64,000 nt of DNA, taken from Diospyros lotus. Lineage: Eukaryota; Streptophyta; Magnoliopsida; Ericales; Ebenaceae. A program made the position numbers and the translations under genes. Where the stretch lies: assembly GCF_014633365.1 (NCBI RefSeq), contig NC_068346.1, positions 20,651,756 through 20,715,755 of the forward strand, read 5' to 3'. Below the pieces are notes generated by a model. That model was not told the DNA's origin. It worked only from the letters and a program-made list of their open reading frames with translations, and searched no databases. Below, piece after piece: positions 46,177 to 58,380 of this stretch. Each line of letters starts with the position of its first letter. The stretch's first letter is position 1.

Positions 46177-46994
46177 GAACGACTGGTGCAGAAGATTCGC
46201 TGAAGTTGGCGACACGGACAGACAGGAAAGATTCCGACTGGTGAGTTGCTGGTGCTGCCGCTTGATAGGTCGGCGATTCTGACCGAGACGGTGAGAAGCA
46301 AATTTGGAAGACTTATTGAATCCATTACAGTTGCTATCAAATTTCGAAGATACCGGCGAGAGCAAATCCGGAGTGATCGACTCCTTTTGCTTGATTTAAT
46401 CGAGTTCAGATTGAGAAGGCTTGAGGCGACTCCATTGGTCTAGTAGTCAGTGATTGGGTAGCAACTACACCAACAAGTGAAGATCGGCGGTGATTGGGTG
46501 AGTAGGAGGAATCGGTGGGGAGGGAATCGTTGAATCTGCAACGATTGCAGGCAAAGCCAATTCCGACCATCTAGGTGAATTGAAGAAGCGACTGCGGAGC
46601 AGGTGGTCCTCCGACCATTGGACAGTGGTCGTGGCCAGTGAACGGTGATTGGGTGGGTCGCGGCTGTTGCAAATCTGGATTGATGGTAGATAGGTTGAGT
46701 TGCCGATCTAATTTTTAAGGGTTATTGTTGACCGACGTGATTAACTCCACAAAAGCAATTTTGGCGATTCAGTGCAGTTGATTCATCAGTCAATTGAGTT
46801 CTTGGAAGATTGCAGCAGGGCCGACGATTCTCTACTGATTTAATTGAGCCGTTACTACTTGAAGTGGTGATTTATGAAGATGATTTATGAGGGTGAACGG
46901 TCGCTGCTGTGAAGCAGAGACCTAAGGGAAGTAAACTTAGAGGCTGATTCCGTTTGAGAAGTGGATTCTTTCAACTTATCCAGCTCACTGGTGG
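46177..46994 (+). mobile_element. TRG1-C leader, remaining part
   Basis: Corresponds to 5982-6850 of copy A. GTGATTGGGT occurs at 46,450, 46,490 and 46,645. No credible frame. Confidence 0.75.
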
Positions 46995-48045
46995 TTGGCG
47001 CTTGAGGCTGTGAGTCAAGGGAACAAGAGGCGAAACAGAAGGATGTACATGACTCCTACTCCTTGGTCTTTGCAGTGTTCTGTTGGTGAGACATCGACCA
47101 TGGGGAGCAGTTCATGCAAGAGACAAATGGAGTCTCAATGGCAGCAGAAGAAGGCTGCATTTTCAGCTAGAAACAACAAGAAATATGAGAAGGGGATCAG
47201 CCAATTGGACGAGGAAACAAGAAGTGTGGTGGAAAAGTTCAACAAAATCAGGCTGGTAGGGTTAGTAATGGAGCACAAATTGAGGTTTGAAGAGTTGATG
47301 GCCTTGATGCTCAATCATAACCCTTATTTGACAGAGTCCTATTCGTTTCAAGCCTCTTAATTGGCTTGAACGAAGAGTTGAGGCCAATGGCGATGATGCC
47401 CCAGACCCTCAAGCATGCTGTTGATAGTGCCAGGCTCCAAGAATTAACATTGGAAGCACTGAAGAAGAAACAGAAAGATAGAGATGTTGATGGAACAGCA
47501 TGGGATCAAGCAAATCTGATTGAAGGATATGAACAATCTTATATTGGCTCTATGGAAACTGACCCTAAAGCTAATGAACTTGGACCGACAATAAGGAAGA
47601 AGCTGGAGGTTGAGAAAAGGCATTCTCTCGATGCGATTTTGGTTCCGAAGTAGGCTGAACTGTCCTTAACTTGTGATAAAATAGGCAACGAGAAGGTGAA
47701 GACAGCACTAACTGGAGGAAAGCTAAGGGATATAACGGAAGAAGCCAAAGGTTTTGCCGAAGGGAACACAACTTTCGTTGTTGTTTACTTCCACTGGCAA
47801 ATCCAAGTTGTTGTCTACTGCATTGAGGGATGAACAGATGGCGGATCATGTCCATAGATTGGAGTCCAAGCTTGATTGGATAACTATTACTGGGAGTGGT
47901 TGTATTGGGCTTGAACTCGGTGAAGTTTTCCCCATGGAAATTTTGGGTCAACTTAGGCCTGGAATTGAACTTGGAAACCAAAGAATGAAGATGAAGAGGC
48001 TTAGAAGGAGAACGGGGGAAAAAGGAATAGAACAGATGGAGAGAG
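46995..48045 (+). pseudogene. TRG1 gag-like frame with dihydrolipoyl dehydrogenase-like segment, copy C
   Basis: Plus-strand pieces: MESQWQQKKAAFSA and ISQLDEETRSV, then a deletion of the LQEFAMILSK part, VEKFNKIRLVGL, LRFEELMALMLNHNPYLTES, LNEELRPMAMM, ARLQELTLEALKKKQ and LTCDKIGNEKVKTALTGGK. From 47,844 to 47,976 it reads DHVHRLESKLDWITITGSG, CIGLELGEVF and LGQLRPGIELG, resembling the NAD-binding segment of plastid dihydrolipoyl dehydrogenase (GxGxIGLE). A basic MKMKRLRRR tail follows. Stops and frameshifts occur near 47,361 and 47,651. It is fused at about 48,043 (shared GAGCT) to palindrome P3, so the 3' LTR is gone. Confidence 0.8.
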
Positions 48046-51000
48046 CTATGTAAGTTTTCGTTGATTTGGGGAAACATTATGTTCGTCCGTTTTCATTTTG
48101 GGTCTCAGGAGTAGACTTTTGCAAGTCGAAATCGAGTCTGTATGTTAAGCTCTCGGCCTGATCGACTAAACTGATGAACAAGTAGACTTTTCCTTCGAAA
48201 AGTCGACTTCGCAATTTTAAAAGTAGACTTTTTGTTTCAGACTGCGCATGCTCTACTGTTTTGGGCATAACTTTTAGTAGAAAAATTGGATTCGAGATCC
48301 ATTTCTTGCATTGTAAACTAAACTCGATAAGCTTCGATTTGGTACCGAATTTGGATTATTTGGCCAAGTTCTGGGTGGTTGCTTCTTAGTCCCAAAAAAA
48401 TCTAGACGTGCTTGAAAATTTTTTCTCTCCTTCATGAAACATGTTAGCCTTATATTTGTGTATACCCAATGCATTTTAATCATTATTATGTGAGTATAAT
48501 TGGCTTGTGCATGTCGTTACAAAAGGTCTTATGCATGGGTTTTGTGTGGAGTACAATGTATTTGTTATGCATGGCACGGTTTTAGGAATTACACGTGATA
48601 CTTAATGCTCGCTGCGGACGAAATCCGCTGGAATATCCCTTACGGTGATAAACCGAAAGATCGAGTGGGCTATAAAGCCAGACTCGTGTCAAGCTGGGAT
48701 GGGCCATAAGGCCAGACTCTTGTGGGACCTAGATCCTGTATTATGATTATGTTATAGTGGTATTATGAAAACTTGCATCTTATTTTCCATTCATGGACAT
48801 TGTGGATTGACTCCACCTCTTTATGTATGCATGAGCGGGGATGTTGTCATCATTTATGGTTGGACCCTGTTACTCTTCTTGTCATTTTATTTTGTATTAC
48901 TTGCTGGGCTTTGTATCTCACTTGTGTTTGCATCATTCTAGGTAAGGGCAAGACTACGATTGATGGTGAGTCTAGAAAATGTGGGATCAAGTGTCTAGAC
49001 GTGTATAGAGTTGTACTAGACAAAAAATCTTCCGGAGTTTTATCATGGTGTTTGATTTTATGGATGTGTAGCATTTATGGACCTTGTTTTATCTTCTTTT
49101 GTAAAGGTTCGGATATATGGCCCGTTGTATGTGATGGTACGATGTCCAGTTTTGTGTATATAGTCTTGCTGTAATTATTAGCTATTGTGATGTGTTCTCT
49201 TGTAACTCCAGCAGGTATCATCTATTCTTGACACTTCTCCCTTAGAAATCCTGGCCGAGGAAGCAAGGGAGAAGTGTCAACAATATATGGTAACTGCTGG
49301 AATTACAAGAGAACACATCACAATAGTTAATAATTACAGCAAGACTATATACACAAAATTGGACATCGTACCGTCACATACAACGGGCTGATAACCGAAA
49401 CTTTACAAAAGAAAATAAAATAGGGCTCATAAAGGCTATATATCCATAGACCCAGACACCATGACAAAACTCCCAAAAATCTTTTGTCTGGGACAGCTCT
49501 ATACACGTCTAGACGTTGGACCCCACATTGCTTGGCTCGCAATCAATCGTAGTCTTGCCCTTACTTAGAATGATGCAAAGACAAATGAGCTACAAAGCCC
49601 AACAAATAATATAGAATAAAATGACAACAAGAGTAATAGGGTCCAACCATAAATGATGACATCATCCCCGCTCATGCATACATAAATAGGTGGAATCAAG
49701 CTACAATGTCCGTGAATGGAAAATAAGATGCAAATTCCTATAATACCACTAAAGCAAAATCATAATACGGGATCTAGATCCCACACGAGTTTGGCCTAAT
49801 GGCCCACTTGAGCTTGACACAAGTCCGGCTTTAAAGCCCACTCGAGCTTTTGGTATATCATTGTAAGGGATTGGTATATCATTGTAAGGGATATCCCAAC
49901 AGATTCCATTGGCAACGCGCATTAAGTATCACATCTATTCCTAAAACCGTGTTATACATAACAAATACATAGAACTTCACACAAAATCCATCAATAAGAT
50001 TCTCTATGTAACAACATGCACAAGCCAATTATACTCACATAATCATGATTCAAATGCATGTGATATACACGAGAATAAGGACAACATGTTTTATAAAGGA
50101 GAGAAAAGATTTCCAAGCACATCTAGATATGTTTTGAGACTAAGAAGAAACCACTCAAAACTCGATCAAACAATCCAAATTCATTACCAATTCGAATCTT
50201 ATCGTTTACAACGCAACAAACGGATCTCGAATTCGATTTTTCTACTAAAAGTTATGTAAAAAACAGTAGAGCATGCGCAATCTGAAACGGAAAGTCAACT
50301 TTTAAAATTAGGAAGTCGACTTTTTGAAGAAAAAGTCAACTTGTTCATCACTTTAGTCGATCCAGTCGAGATCTTAAGATACAGAGTCAACTTCCACTCG
50401 CAAAAGTAGACTCCTGAAACCTAGAATGAAAACGGACGAACAAAAAGTTTCCTAGAATCAACCAAAACTTACATAGCTCAAAACCTAAACAAAATAGATT
50501 GTCCCTTTAAGAATTATATAGTGAAACAAACCCTATTTCGAAACTCAAGAGAGACCAACAAGATCAAAATAGGATTATAGGCTAGAAAATGAGCTAGATG
50601 ATGAATTTCTTATCTTAGAACCCTTCTTTAAACTTCGTAGCTGCCACTAGAAGAAGAGAACCGAAGAGGAAAAGAACTCTGGTGTTGGAAGAACTCTCCC
50701 GATGCTCCACCGCCTCAAAATGGCTCCCTCTCTAACTTTGGTCCCTTTTATACTTTCTTCATATTTTTTTTTAATTTTTATTCTCTAAATTTTCAGCCCC
50801 TTCAACCCTTTTTAATTTCCTCATTTGCATTTCATTTATTTACATTTCATAAGCATTTACCTTATATTTAAACCACCTCACTATTTTGACTTGCTTCATT
50901 CCTACTTTGAGTTTGTCTATTTCACTCCCTTTGCTTGCTCTTTCTGTTTGGCTTGTCAACACTTTCCTAATCTTTCAAGTCACCTTGCACATAACAAAAT

Positions 51001-51071
51001 AATTTTTCAAATTAATTTCCCACATGTTAAGAAATTCCTCGGCTGCGATTTCTAAGGGTGGGGTCGTCACA
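48042..51071. repeat. Palindrome P3
   Basis: The left arm (48,042-49,243) lacks its outer 800 bp. The right arm (49,265-51,071) is nearly full length and ends GGGTCGTCACA, then TACCT. The centre is a perfect 16-bp hairpin: TTGACACTTCTCCCTT (49,228-49,243), a 21-nt loop, and its complement (49,265-49,280). A TATA motif (complement of CTTTTATA at 50,745-50,752) lies about 320 bp inside the right end. A 21-bp direct duplication sits at about 49,849-49,890. Confidence 0.9.
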
Positions 51072-51147
51072 TACCTTCTTTATTCTAAAGGGAATATTTA
51101 TCTTCTATGGACAAAATAATTCTCTATGACCATAGCACTTAATTGAT
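51072..51147 (-). pseudogene. Copia gag knuckle scrap at the unit junction (D)
   Basis: Same sequence and same break into gypsy-2 as 37,178-37,249: the minus strand reads HRELFCP and MNIPFRIKK and stops inside the zinc knuckle. Confidence 0.8.
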
Positions 51148-53293
51148 GAACTGTTGGATAGTTACAAGGACTTATTTGTTGAACCCACAACCTTACCTCC
51201 TACTCAAACCTTGGATCACTCCATCAACCTGAAGCCTAATGCGGTACCCATCAACCTCAGGTCCTATAGGTACTCCCCAACCCAGAAAACTGAAATTGAA
51301 AAGATGGTGAATGATATGCTAAATCAATCTTCCATAAGACATATGCAAAGCCTTTTTGCCTCACCAGTCCTCCTAGTTAAAAAGAATGATGGATCTTGGC
51401 GCTTTTGTGTTAACTACCGCAAATTGAATTCCATGACCATTAGAGATAAATTCCCAATACTGTTAGTTGAGGACTTGATGGATGAATTACATAATGCTCA
51501 TTTCTTTTCAAAACTTGACCTAAGGTTCGGCTACCATCAGATCTAAATGAAACCCAAAGATGTCCCTAAAACCACTTTTAGGACACACCACAACCATTTT
51601 GAATTCCTGGTGATGCCATTCGGGCTCACCAATGCCCCAGCAACATTTCAGTCCCTAATGAACCAAATTTTCAACCTTTACCTAAGGAAATTTGTCGTAG
51701 TGTTCTTTGACGACATCCTCCTGCCTTGGACCAACATATATCTCATCTTAAAACCACCATTGAGGTCCTTAAAGCTAACCAACTTTTCATCAAAAGGTTA
51801 AAATGTGCATTTGGATATAATCAAGTGGAGTACTTGGGACATTTAATTTCTGGGGCAGGGGTTAGCACCGACCCTAAGAAGGTGGAAGCCATGTTGGCTT
51901 TTGCCCAAACCCATTACCGTGAGGCCCTTAAGAGGATTCCTTGGGCTAACGGGGTATTATTGTCGATTTGTTAAAGGATATGGGACTATAAGTAAACCTC
52001 TAACATAACTCTTAAAGAAGGGAAGCTTTAATTGGGGGCAAGAGGCCGAGACAACCTTTGAAAAGTTAAAGAGGACAGTGGGTAAGGTTCTAGTTTTGGG
52101 GCTACCCGACTTTAGCCAACCATTTGTGGTAGAAACATATGCTTCTGGGAGTGGCATTGCGACAGCATTGTCCCAGAAAAGGGAGTCCCTTAGCCTTCTT
52201 AAGCCAAGCTCTAAGTGGTAGACATATGGGCCTAAGTATATATGAGAGAATTCTTTGCGGTTTTGATGGCAGTGGATAAATGGCGACATTACTTGGAAGG
52301 GTGAAAATTTATAATTAAGAAGGATAATGAAAGTTTGAAATTTTTGTTGCAACAAAAATTTCAAACTCAACTACAAAAGAAGGGGGCGGCTAAATTAATG
52401 GGATTAGATAACTCAATACGATATCAGAAGGGCAAAGAGAATGTGGCAGCAGATGCCCTCTCAAGGTGTCATGAGGAGGGGAATTTGGCAGCCGTCACCA
52501 TGATAGTACCAGAGTGGTGTACAGAAGTGATGGATAGTTATGAAGGGGACAAACGGATGCACGAACTCATACAAGGGCTGGTTGTGGGATCACAAGGAAT
52601 GAGTGGTTATACTCTAAGGGAAGGAATACTGCGACTGCATGGGAGGACAACCATTGGTAGCAAAGAGGACCTTAGGAAAAAAAAATATTACAGTCACTGC
52701 ATGAATCTCCCTTAGGGGGCATTCAAGGTCCAAAACACTTAAGGGTGAAATATCTATTTCATTGGCCAAGATTGAAGATTGATATGAAGGAATTCGTCTT
52801 ATCTTGCGATACTTGCAAGAGGTGCAAGTATGAGAAAGTTGCTTACCCCGGGATTACTCCAGCCCCTACTAGTACCGGACCAAGAATGGACTAGTGTTTC
52901 CATAGATTTCATTAAGGGGTTACCTAAGTCTGAAGGGAAGGATAGTGTGCTGGTTGTGGTGGATAGGTTCACTAAATTTGCACACTTTATAGGCTTCGCT
53001 CATCCCTATACGGCCCTTTTGGCAGCCAGAGCTTTCATAGACAGAATAGTGGCTATGCACATGGTGCCGAGGGTTATTATATCAGATAGGGATAGGATAT
53101 TCACCAGCACCTTTTGGCAAGAATTGATGAGGTCTATTGGGATAAAACTCCACATATCAATTGCTTACCACCCCCATACAAATGGACAAACAAAAAGAGT
53201 GAACCAGAATTTGGAAACCTATCTTACGTGTATTTGTATTCTGCACTGTTACCAGTGGCATAGATGGCTCGCATTGGCCCTATCTTAGGTTTA
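51148..53293 (+). pseudogene. gypsy-2 pol, copy D (RT, RNase H, integrase)
   Basis: The fullest gypsy-2 copy. RT: LDHSINLKPNAVPINLRSYR, SPVLLVKKNDGSWRFC, KLDLRFGYHQI, then a TAA at 51,544-51,546, [27 protein letters not shown] (both Asp residues), LGHLISGAGVSTDPKKVEAM. RNase H start: LGLPDFSQPFVVETYASGSG (the catalytic TDA Asp is Tyr) and YMREFFAVLMAVDKW. Integrase: CDTCKRCKYEK, SIDFIKGLPKSEGKD, ISDRDRIFTSTFWQE (second catalytic Asp kept), but TKRVNQ has Lys for the catalytic Glu. Several frameshifts. It ends at the Sirevirus LTR. Confidence 0.87.
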
Positions 53294-53997
53294 TGCAACA
53301 ACAAAAGCACATCGCTCTTTGAATTTAGCGATGCTTCCACATATTTTGAGCACTTAAGATATTACCCAACCTTAAGTTTACTCTAAGTGTCATAAGGATA
53401 TATGACATTTATCCATGACCCTAATGCATTAGGATACTTAAGATATCCCATGAAATCCTAGAGCAACTTATTGATATAACAACAACATAAAAAAGAGCAA
53501 GATTAATCACTAGCAAAACATAGTAAAGTTATTAGCACAACCTTAATATAAAGTATAAGACAATATAAATCCTTCAAATCAAAACTCAAGTACCATCACT
53601 TGAGTATACGATCATTTACTTAACATTACAATCTTGATGTCTAGCACTTAAACATCAATTATGAAATATAAAACACATTACTCTAAAACCTTGAGTAATA
53701 CAGCCACATAAAATACTTAGCATATCATGAGCAAAACACTCATGCATTACATTTAGAATTAACCCCAAAGAAAGACATTTACAAACACATCAATAAAACA
53801 TATGGCTAAAACACTCTAGCACATATGAAAATTTTAATAGATAAAACATATATCTTATCAAAATAAGCTTAACATTATCCCTAATATAAAATAATACAAG
53901 ACATATTAATAAGCTAAGAGAACATAACATGATAAGACATTAAAGTTTTGGCATAAATGCAATCATCATCAAAACATTTAGAACATAAAACTCAACT
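53294..53997 (-). repeat. Sirevirus-like copia 3' LTR, copy D
   Basis: 704 bp, with the same gypsy junction as copies A and C and its own small internal deletion near 53,840. Confidence 0.7.
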
Positions 53998-56261
53998 ATC
54001 TCCACCTTTTTGATGATGACAAAACTTTAATATTCAAGAGAACATTCACAATAAATGTTCCACTAAACCTTCTCCCCCCTTTTGTCATTAGCAAAAAGGA
54101 CAAGAAGTTTGATACCACATGAAGCATGTGATTATCAAGAGAATAATCTTCTCCCCATTTTAGAAATTTTCATTCTTTTGAGGAATAAGTTACCAAGAGA
54201 AAAAACTCCCCCTGAGTTTATTGCCTTTAGCTCAACGAATCTTTAAAGGGGGAAAAAACGTTTGAGCATACTTTTAAAACTAGAGAGGCTCCCCCTAAAA
54301 AAATCAATCTTCCTAAAAAGAGCATACTTTTAAAACTAGAGAGGCTCCCCCTAAAAATATCAATCTTCCTAAAAAGATTCTCCCATTTCAATGAAAGAGT
54401 AAAATATAATTTTATTCTTCAAAAGATATAAGCACTTAATATCCTTTTCGAGAAGGAGAATACTATTTGGCAATCATAAGGAGGCAATAGAAATAATAAG
54501 GAATTCTCTCCCCCCTTCGAAAGATTCATTCTAAGACTAGGTACCAACAAATATCTCAAGAATATATATATATATACATATATTTAACAGCAAGTTCATC
54601 AAACAGAAGATTTAACTATCTGCTTAAGAAATCAAACCTTAGATAGATTTAAACAGAGGATACACTTCCCCTACAAATAAGCCACAAATTCTTTTAACAC
54701 TCAAGGCTTAATAGGATTTAGCATTCACATCAAAATTAATCAAAACTGTTAATCAGTATTTGCACATAAGCACATACAAGCATGTCATCCTGACAATTTA
54801 GGCAAACATTAATCAACAAAAGCAAATAATTCAAAATCATAAATCAAGCTTAAGAAAATTTGAACTAATATATCAAAAGCTAAAGTGCTTTTAAGCACTA
54901 GGATTCTAGTCCTACGACACTCAAGTGACAAACTCGAGCTTCTTTTAGAAATATCTATTCTATCTTAACAACTCGAGTAACACTTCCCCATTACTAGATT
55001 AATATTCTATAAAAACCTATATTTATACACACTTACACAATTAACTTTACAGATTAATCGAGTATCTTATGATACTTGCTGGAAATATGCAGCACTGTAT
55101 GGATGAACTTGAAATCCATATTTCAAGACTTCAATCCATCAACAATTTATTCACTCCTAGGAGATTTTCCTCATTCCAAGGATTTCAAATAAAATCTAAA
55201 ATAAAATTCATTCAAGAACTTATCACAAAATATTATTGAACAAGAAACAACTACTTTATCCTCAAATACACGAATAATAAATCCATTTACAAGAACATAT
55301 ATTCTCAAGACAATAAATTTTCAAACATTCAATCATATTAGCAAAATGTATATTCAATAACTCCTAAATGCATCCATTTTATTTTAAGAGACAAAATTGC
55401 AGCAAGTAAATAATCCTAAGAGAAGATCCTGATAAGGATTGGACACTCGATTAACTTTCATTCGCTATTCGAGTGATCATAAACCAAACTACCACTGAGT
55501 TTCAACACATTAAAAATATGCTACTCATGAGCATATGAATCCTAAGCAATACAATCAAAATACAGAATCCTATAATGTAATTTTTAAATTCAAGAAATGC
55601 ACATACACCAAAGACATATTATAATGTTTGTACACTTCATGTATACCCAAATCAATCAAGAAACATATTCAATCAAGTTTCAAATTTCCCAAACATTTGC
55701 AACTAATGCTAAAACAAATTTAATCACTTGATCAATCCTACCATTACTCAAGATAGCTCAATCAACCTATCACTTAATGCATTTATACTTTCAATCACAT
55801 AAACTGAATACATAGAATTGTGCCACTCATGAGCACACCAAATAGTCACTCATAAAGATTTTTAAAGCAGTGAATGATACTACCTCTAACCTAATACAAT
55901 CATAGGCACACCAATCATTTGACTACCACCTCATCAAAACATCAAGATCTTCCACTTAATTATCTAAATGCAAATCATGAACATTCAATCAAATATGAAT
56001 GCAGTTGGGTACGGAAATACCTTAGTCAACAAACAATCATTTTCATCATAATGTAAAGATCATCCAAAACGATGAGCATAACTTCACTGCATTCCAAAAC
56101 ATCAATCGTAGAAGACAAACAAGCTAATTCAAGAATTTTATCAATCATACACTCAGCAAAATTCGTCATCAAAACATTAAGAGATAGCACTCAATGAGCA
56201 AGTTCATTTAAGACATTAGAAGGGCAATCATTTGAGTCATTGAATTTTCTAACCTATTTTT
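53998..56261 (-). mobile_element. Sirevirus-like copia internal region, copy D
   Basis: The same AT-rich unit as 2438-4833, with purine-tract complements near 54,075, 54,150, 54,208, 54,287, 54,345 and 54,508. The 72-codon frame at about 56,035-56,220 is broken. It continues on the other side of TRG1-D as copia gag sequence (59,998-60,077), showing that pol is absent between gag and the 3' LTR. Confidence 0.62.
54264..54375 (+). repeat. 56-bp tandem duplication carrying a purine tract, copy D only
   Basis: GAGCATACTTTTAAAACTAG...GGCTCCCCCTAAAAA...TCTTCCTAAAAA occurs twice with a 56-bp step. Copies A, B and C have it once. It adds one more purine tract on the element's sense strand. Confidence 0.9.
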
Positions 56262-56676
56262 TCTCATGACCAAAGGAACAACAGAAGGGCATCATTGTAA
56301 TAGGGTTGCAATAGTTTGTTATGATATTTTTAGAAGTTGTTAGAAGCACCTAGGTGCTGTTAGGAATCAGTTAACAGCTAGCTAAGGCCTATATAAAGGC
56401 TACTTGTAAGAGATTGGGGACCATGCTTGAATTCATAATGAATTTTCTCATTTCTCTCTAAAATTCTCTCTCTCAATCTTTCTCACGTTTCTCTCTTGTT
56501 TCTTCCCCCCCCCCCCCTCAACACTATTTCTCTCAATATCTCTCCCTCAATTCTATATGATGTCTTTCCCCATTTCTGTCCAAATTCCCCTCTAAACATT
56601 CTGTTCATAATCCTAAACCTCTCGAATCCTTCCGATTACCAATTCCAGCCCTATTGTAAACCCTAGGTTCATGAAA
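56262..56676 (+). repeat. TRG1 5' LTR, copy D
   Basis: 415 bp with TATATAAA at 56,390-56,397, CT-rich R/U5 and the end CCCTAGGTTCATGAAA. PBS TGGAATCAGAGC at 56,679-56,690. Confidence 0.87.
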
Positions 56677-58380
56677 AATGGAATCAGAGCATCGTTCCTC
56701 AGCTATTTTCGTAGTTGATTAAGGTTTATCGGATGTCGATGGTTACTGTTCGATGTAATGGATTCACGAAATCTGAAGGTGATTTCAGAAATAGGTAACA
56801 ACACGGTAGGCTGAGGTTCATGTAATTTTGGGTAGATGATTCTGACAACTCTTGGCGGAATTAAGTAAACAGCGATTCGGTGAGTCCGATGGACTCAACG
56901 GAGCAGACAAATTATAGGAAGCTACATCATAGAAGCCAATGTCTGCAATAGAACTGACGACTAGTGGTCGCAATCAAATCTAAAGGTTGCTGATCTATAG
57001 TGATGGGAAACGATTTCCGCAAACGGCTGGGAATTTTGGACCGCTGATGCAACAAAAGTTATCAAGCTAACTAGGCTGTAATTGAGAGGCGACACATAGT
57101 AGGCGATCAGTTATAGACTCGGAATCGAAGACGCAGCGGAAGCATGGTTGGATTCCAATGATCGTTAACCATCGGCGATAGCTGTGTCTTGGCAAATTTA
57201 ATCAGGTGAGCTTCGTTGTGATTCCGAGAAGCATACAACAAAGCCAGTGGAACATTGGATGATGATTGGGTAATGCGGTTTCGTTGGATGACTAGAGTGG
57301 GTGATCTGAGGCGATGCAAACCGAGTAGCATTCGCAATTGGTGTGGGAGTATGCCGAATGAGGTGATGCGAACAGACAGGAGGTTCACGACTGGAGTGAA
57401 CAACTGGTCCAGAAGATTCACTAAAGTTTGTGACACGAACAGGCAAGGAAGCTTCTAACTGGTGCTTTGCTAGTGCTGCCGTTTGATAGGTTAGCGATTC
57501 AAACCCAGATGGTGAGACGCAAATTTGGGCGACTTAGTGAATCCGTTGCAGTTGCTATCAAATTACGGATATACTAGGCGAGAGAAAATCTGGGGCCGTC
57601 AACTCCTTCTGCTTGATTTAATCGCATCTAGATTGAGAAGGCTTGAGGCGACTTCATTGGTTCAGTGGTCCGTGATTGGGTAGCAGCTACACCATTCGTC
57701 CTGAATTCACTTCTAGCGAGAAGGAACGTCGTGTGAAGACCGACGATGATTGGGTGAGAAGGAGGAATTGATGGGGAGGCGATCGTTGAATCCGCATTGA
57801 TCGCAGGCAGAGCCATTCCGGCCATCTAGGTGAACTGAAGAAGCGACCGCAGAGAAGGTGGTCCTCCAACCATTGGACAATGGTCGCGGCCAGTCGACGG
57901 TGATTGGGTGGGTCGCGACCGTTGCAAATCTGGATTAATAATAGATAGGTTGAGCTGTCGATCTGATTTTGAGGGGTATTAATGGCCGACGTGATTAACT
58001 CCACAAGCGATTTTGGCAATTCAGTGCAGTTGATTCATCAGTCAATAGAGTTCTCAGAAGATTGCAGTAGGGCTGACAATTCTCTGATGATTTAATTGAG
58101 CCGTTGCTGCTCGAAGTGGTGATTTATGAAGATTATTTACGAGGGTGAACGATAGCTACTGTGAAGCAAAGACCTAAGGGAAGTAAACTTAGAGGTTGAT
58201 TTGGTTTAAGGAGTGGATTCTTCCAATTATCTAGCTCGCTGTTGGTTGGCGCTTGAGGCTATGAGTAAAGGGAACAAGAGGCAAAACAGGCAAAACAGAA
58301 GGATGTACTTAACTTTGCTCCTTGGTCTTTGCAATGTTTCGTTGGTGAGAAGTCAACCACGGGGAGCAGTTCATGCATGA
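56677..58380 (+). mobile_element. TRG1-D leader
   Basis: About 1.7 kb, G-rich. GTGATTGGGT at 57,672 and 57,900, variants at 57,258 and 57,746. Minus-strand frames here are not credible because they are not conserved between copies A and D. Confidence 0.7.
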
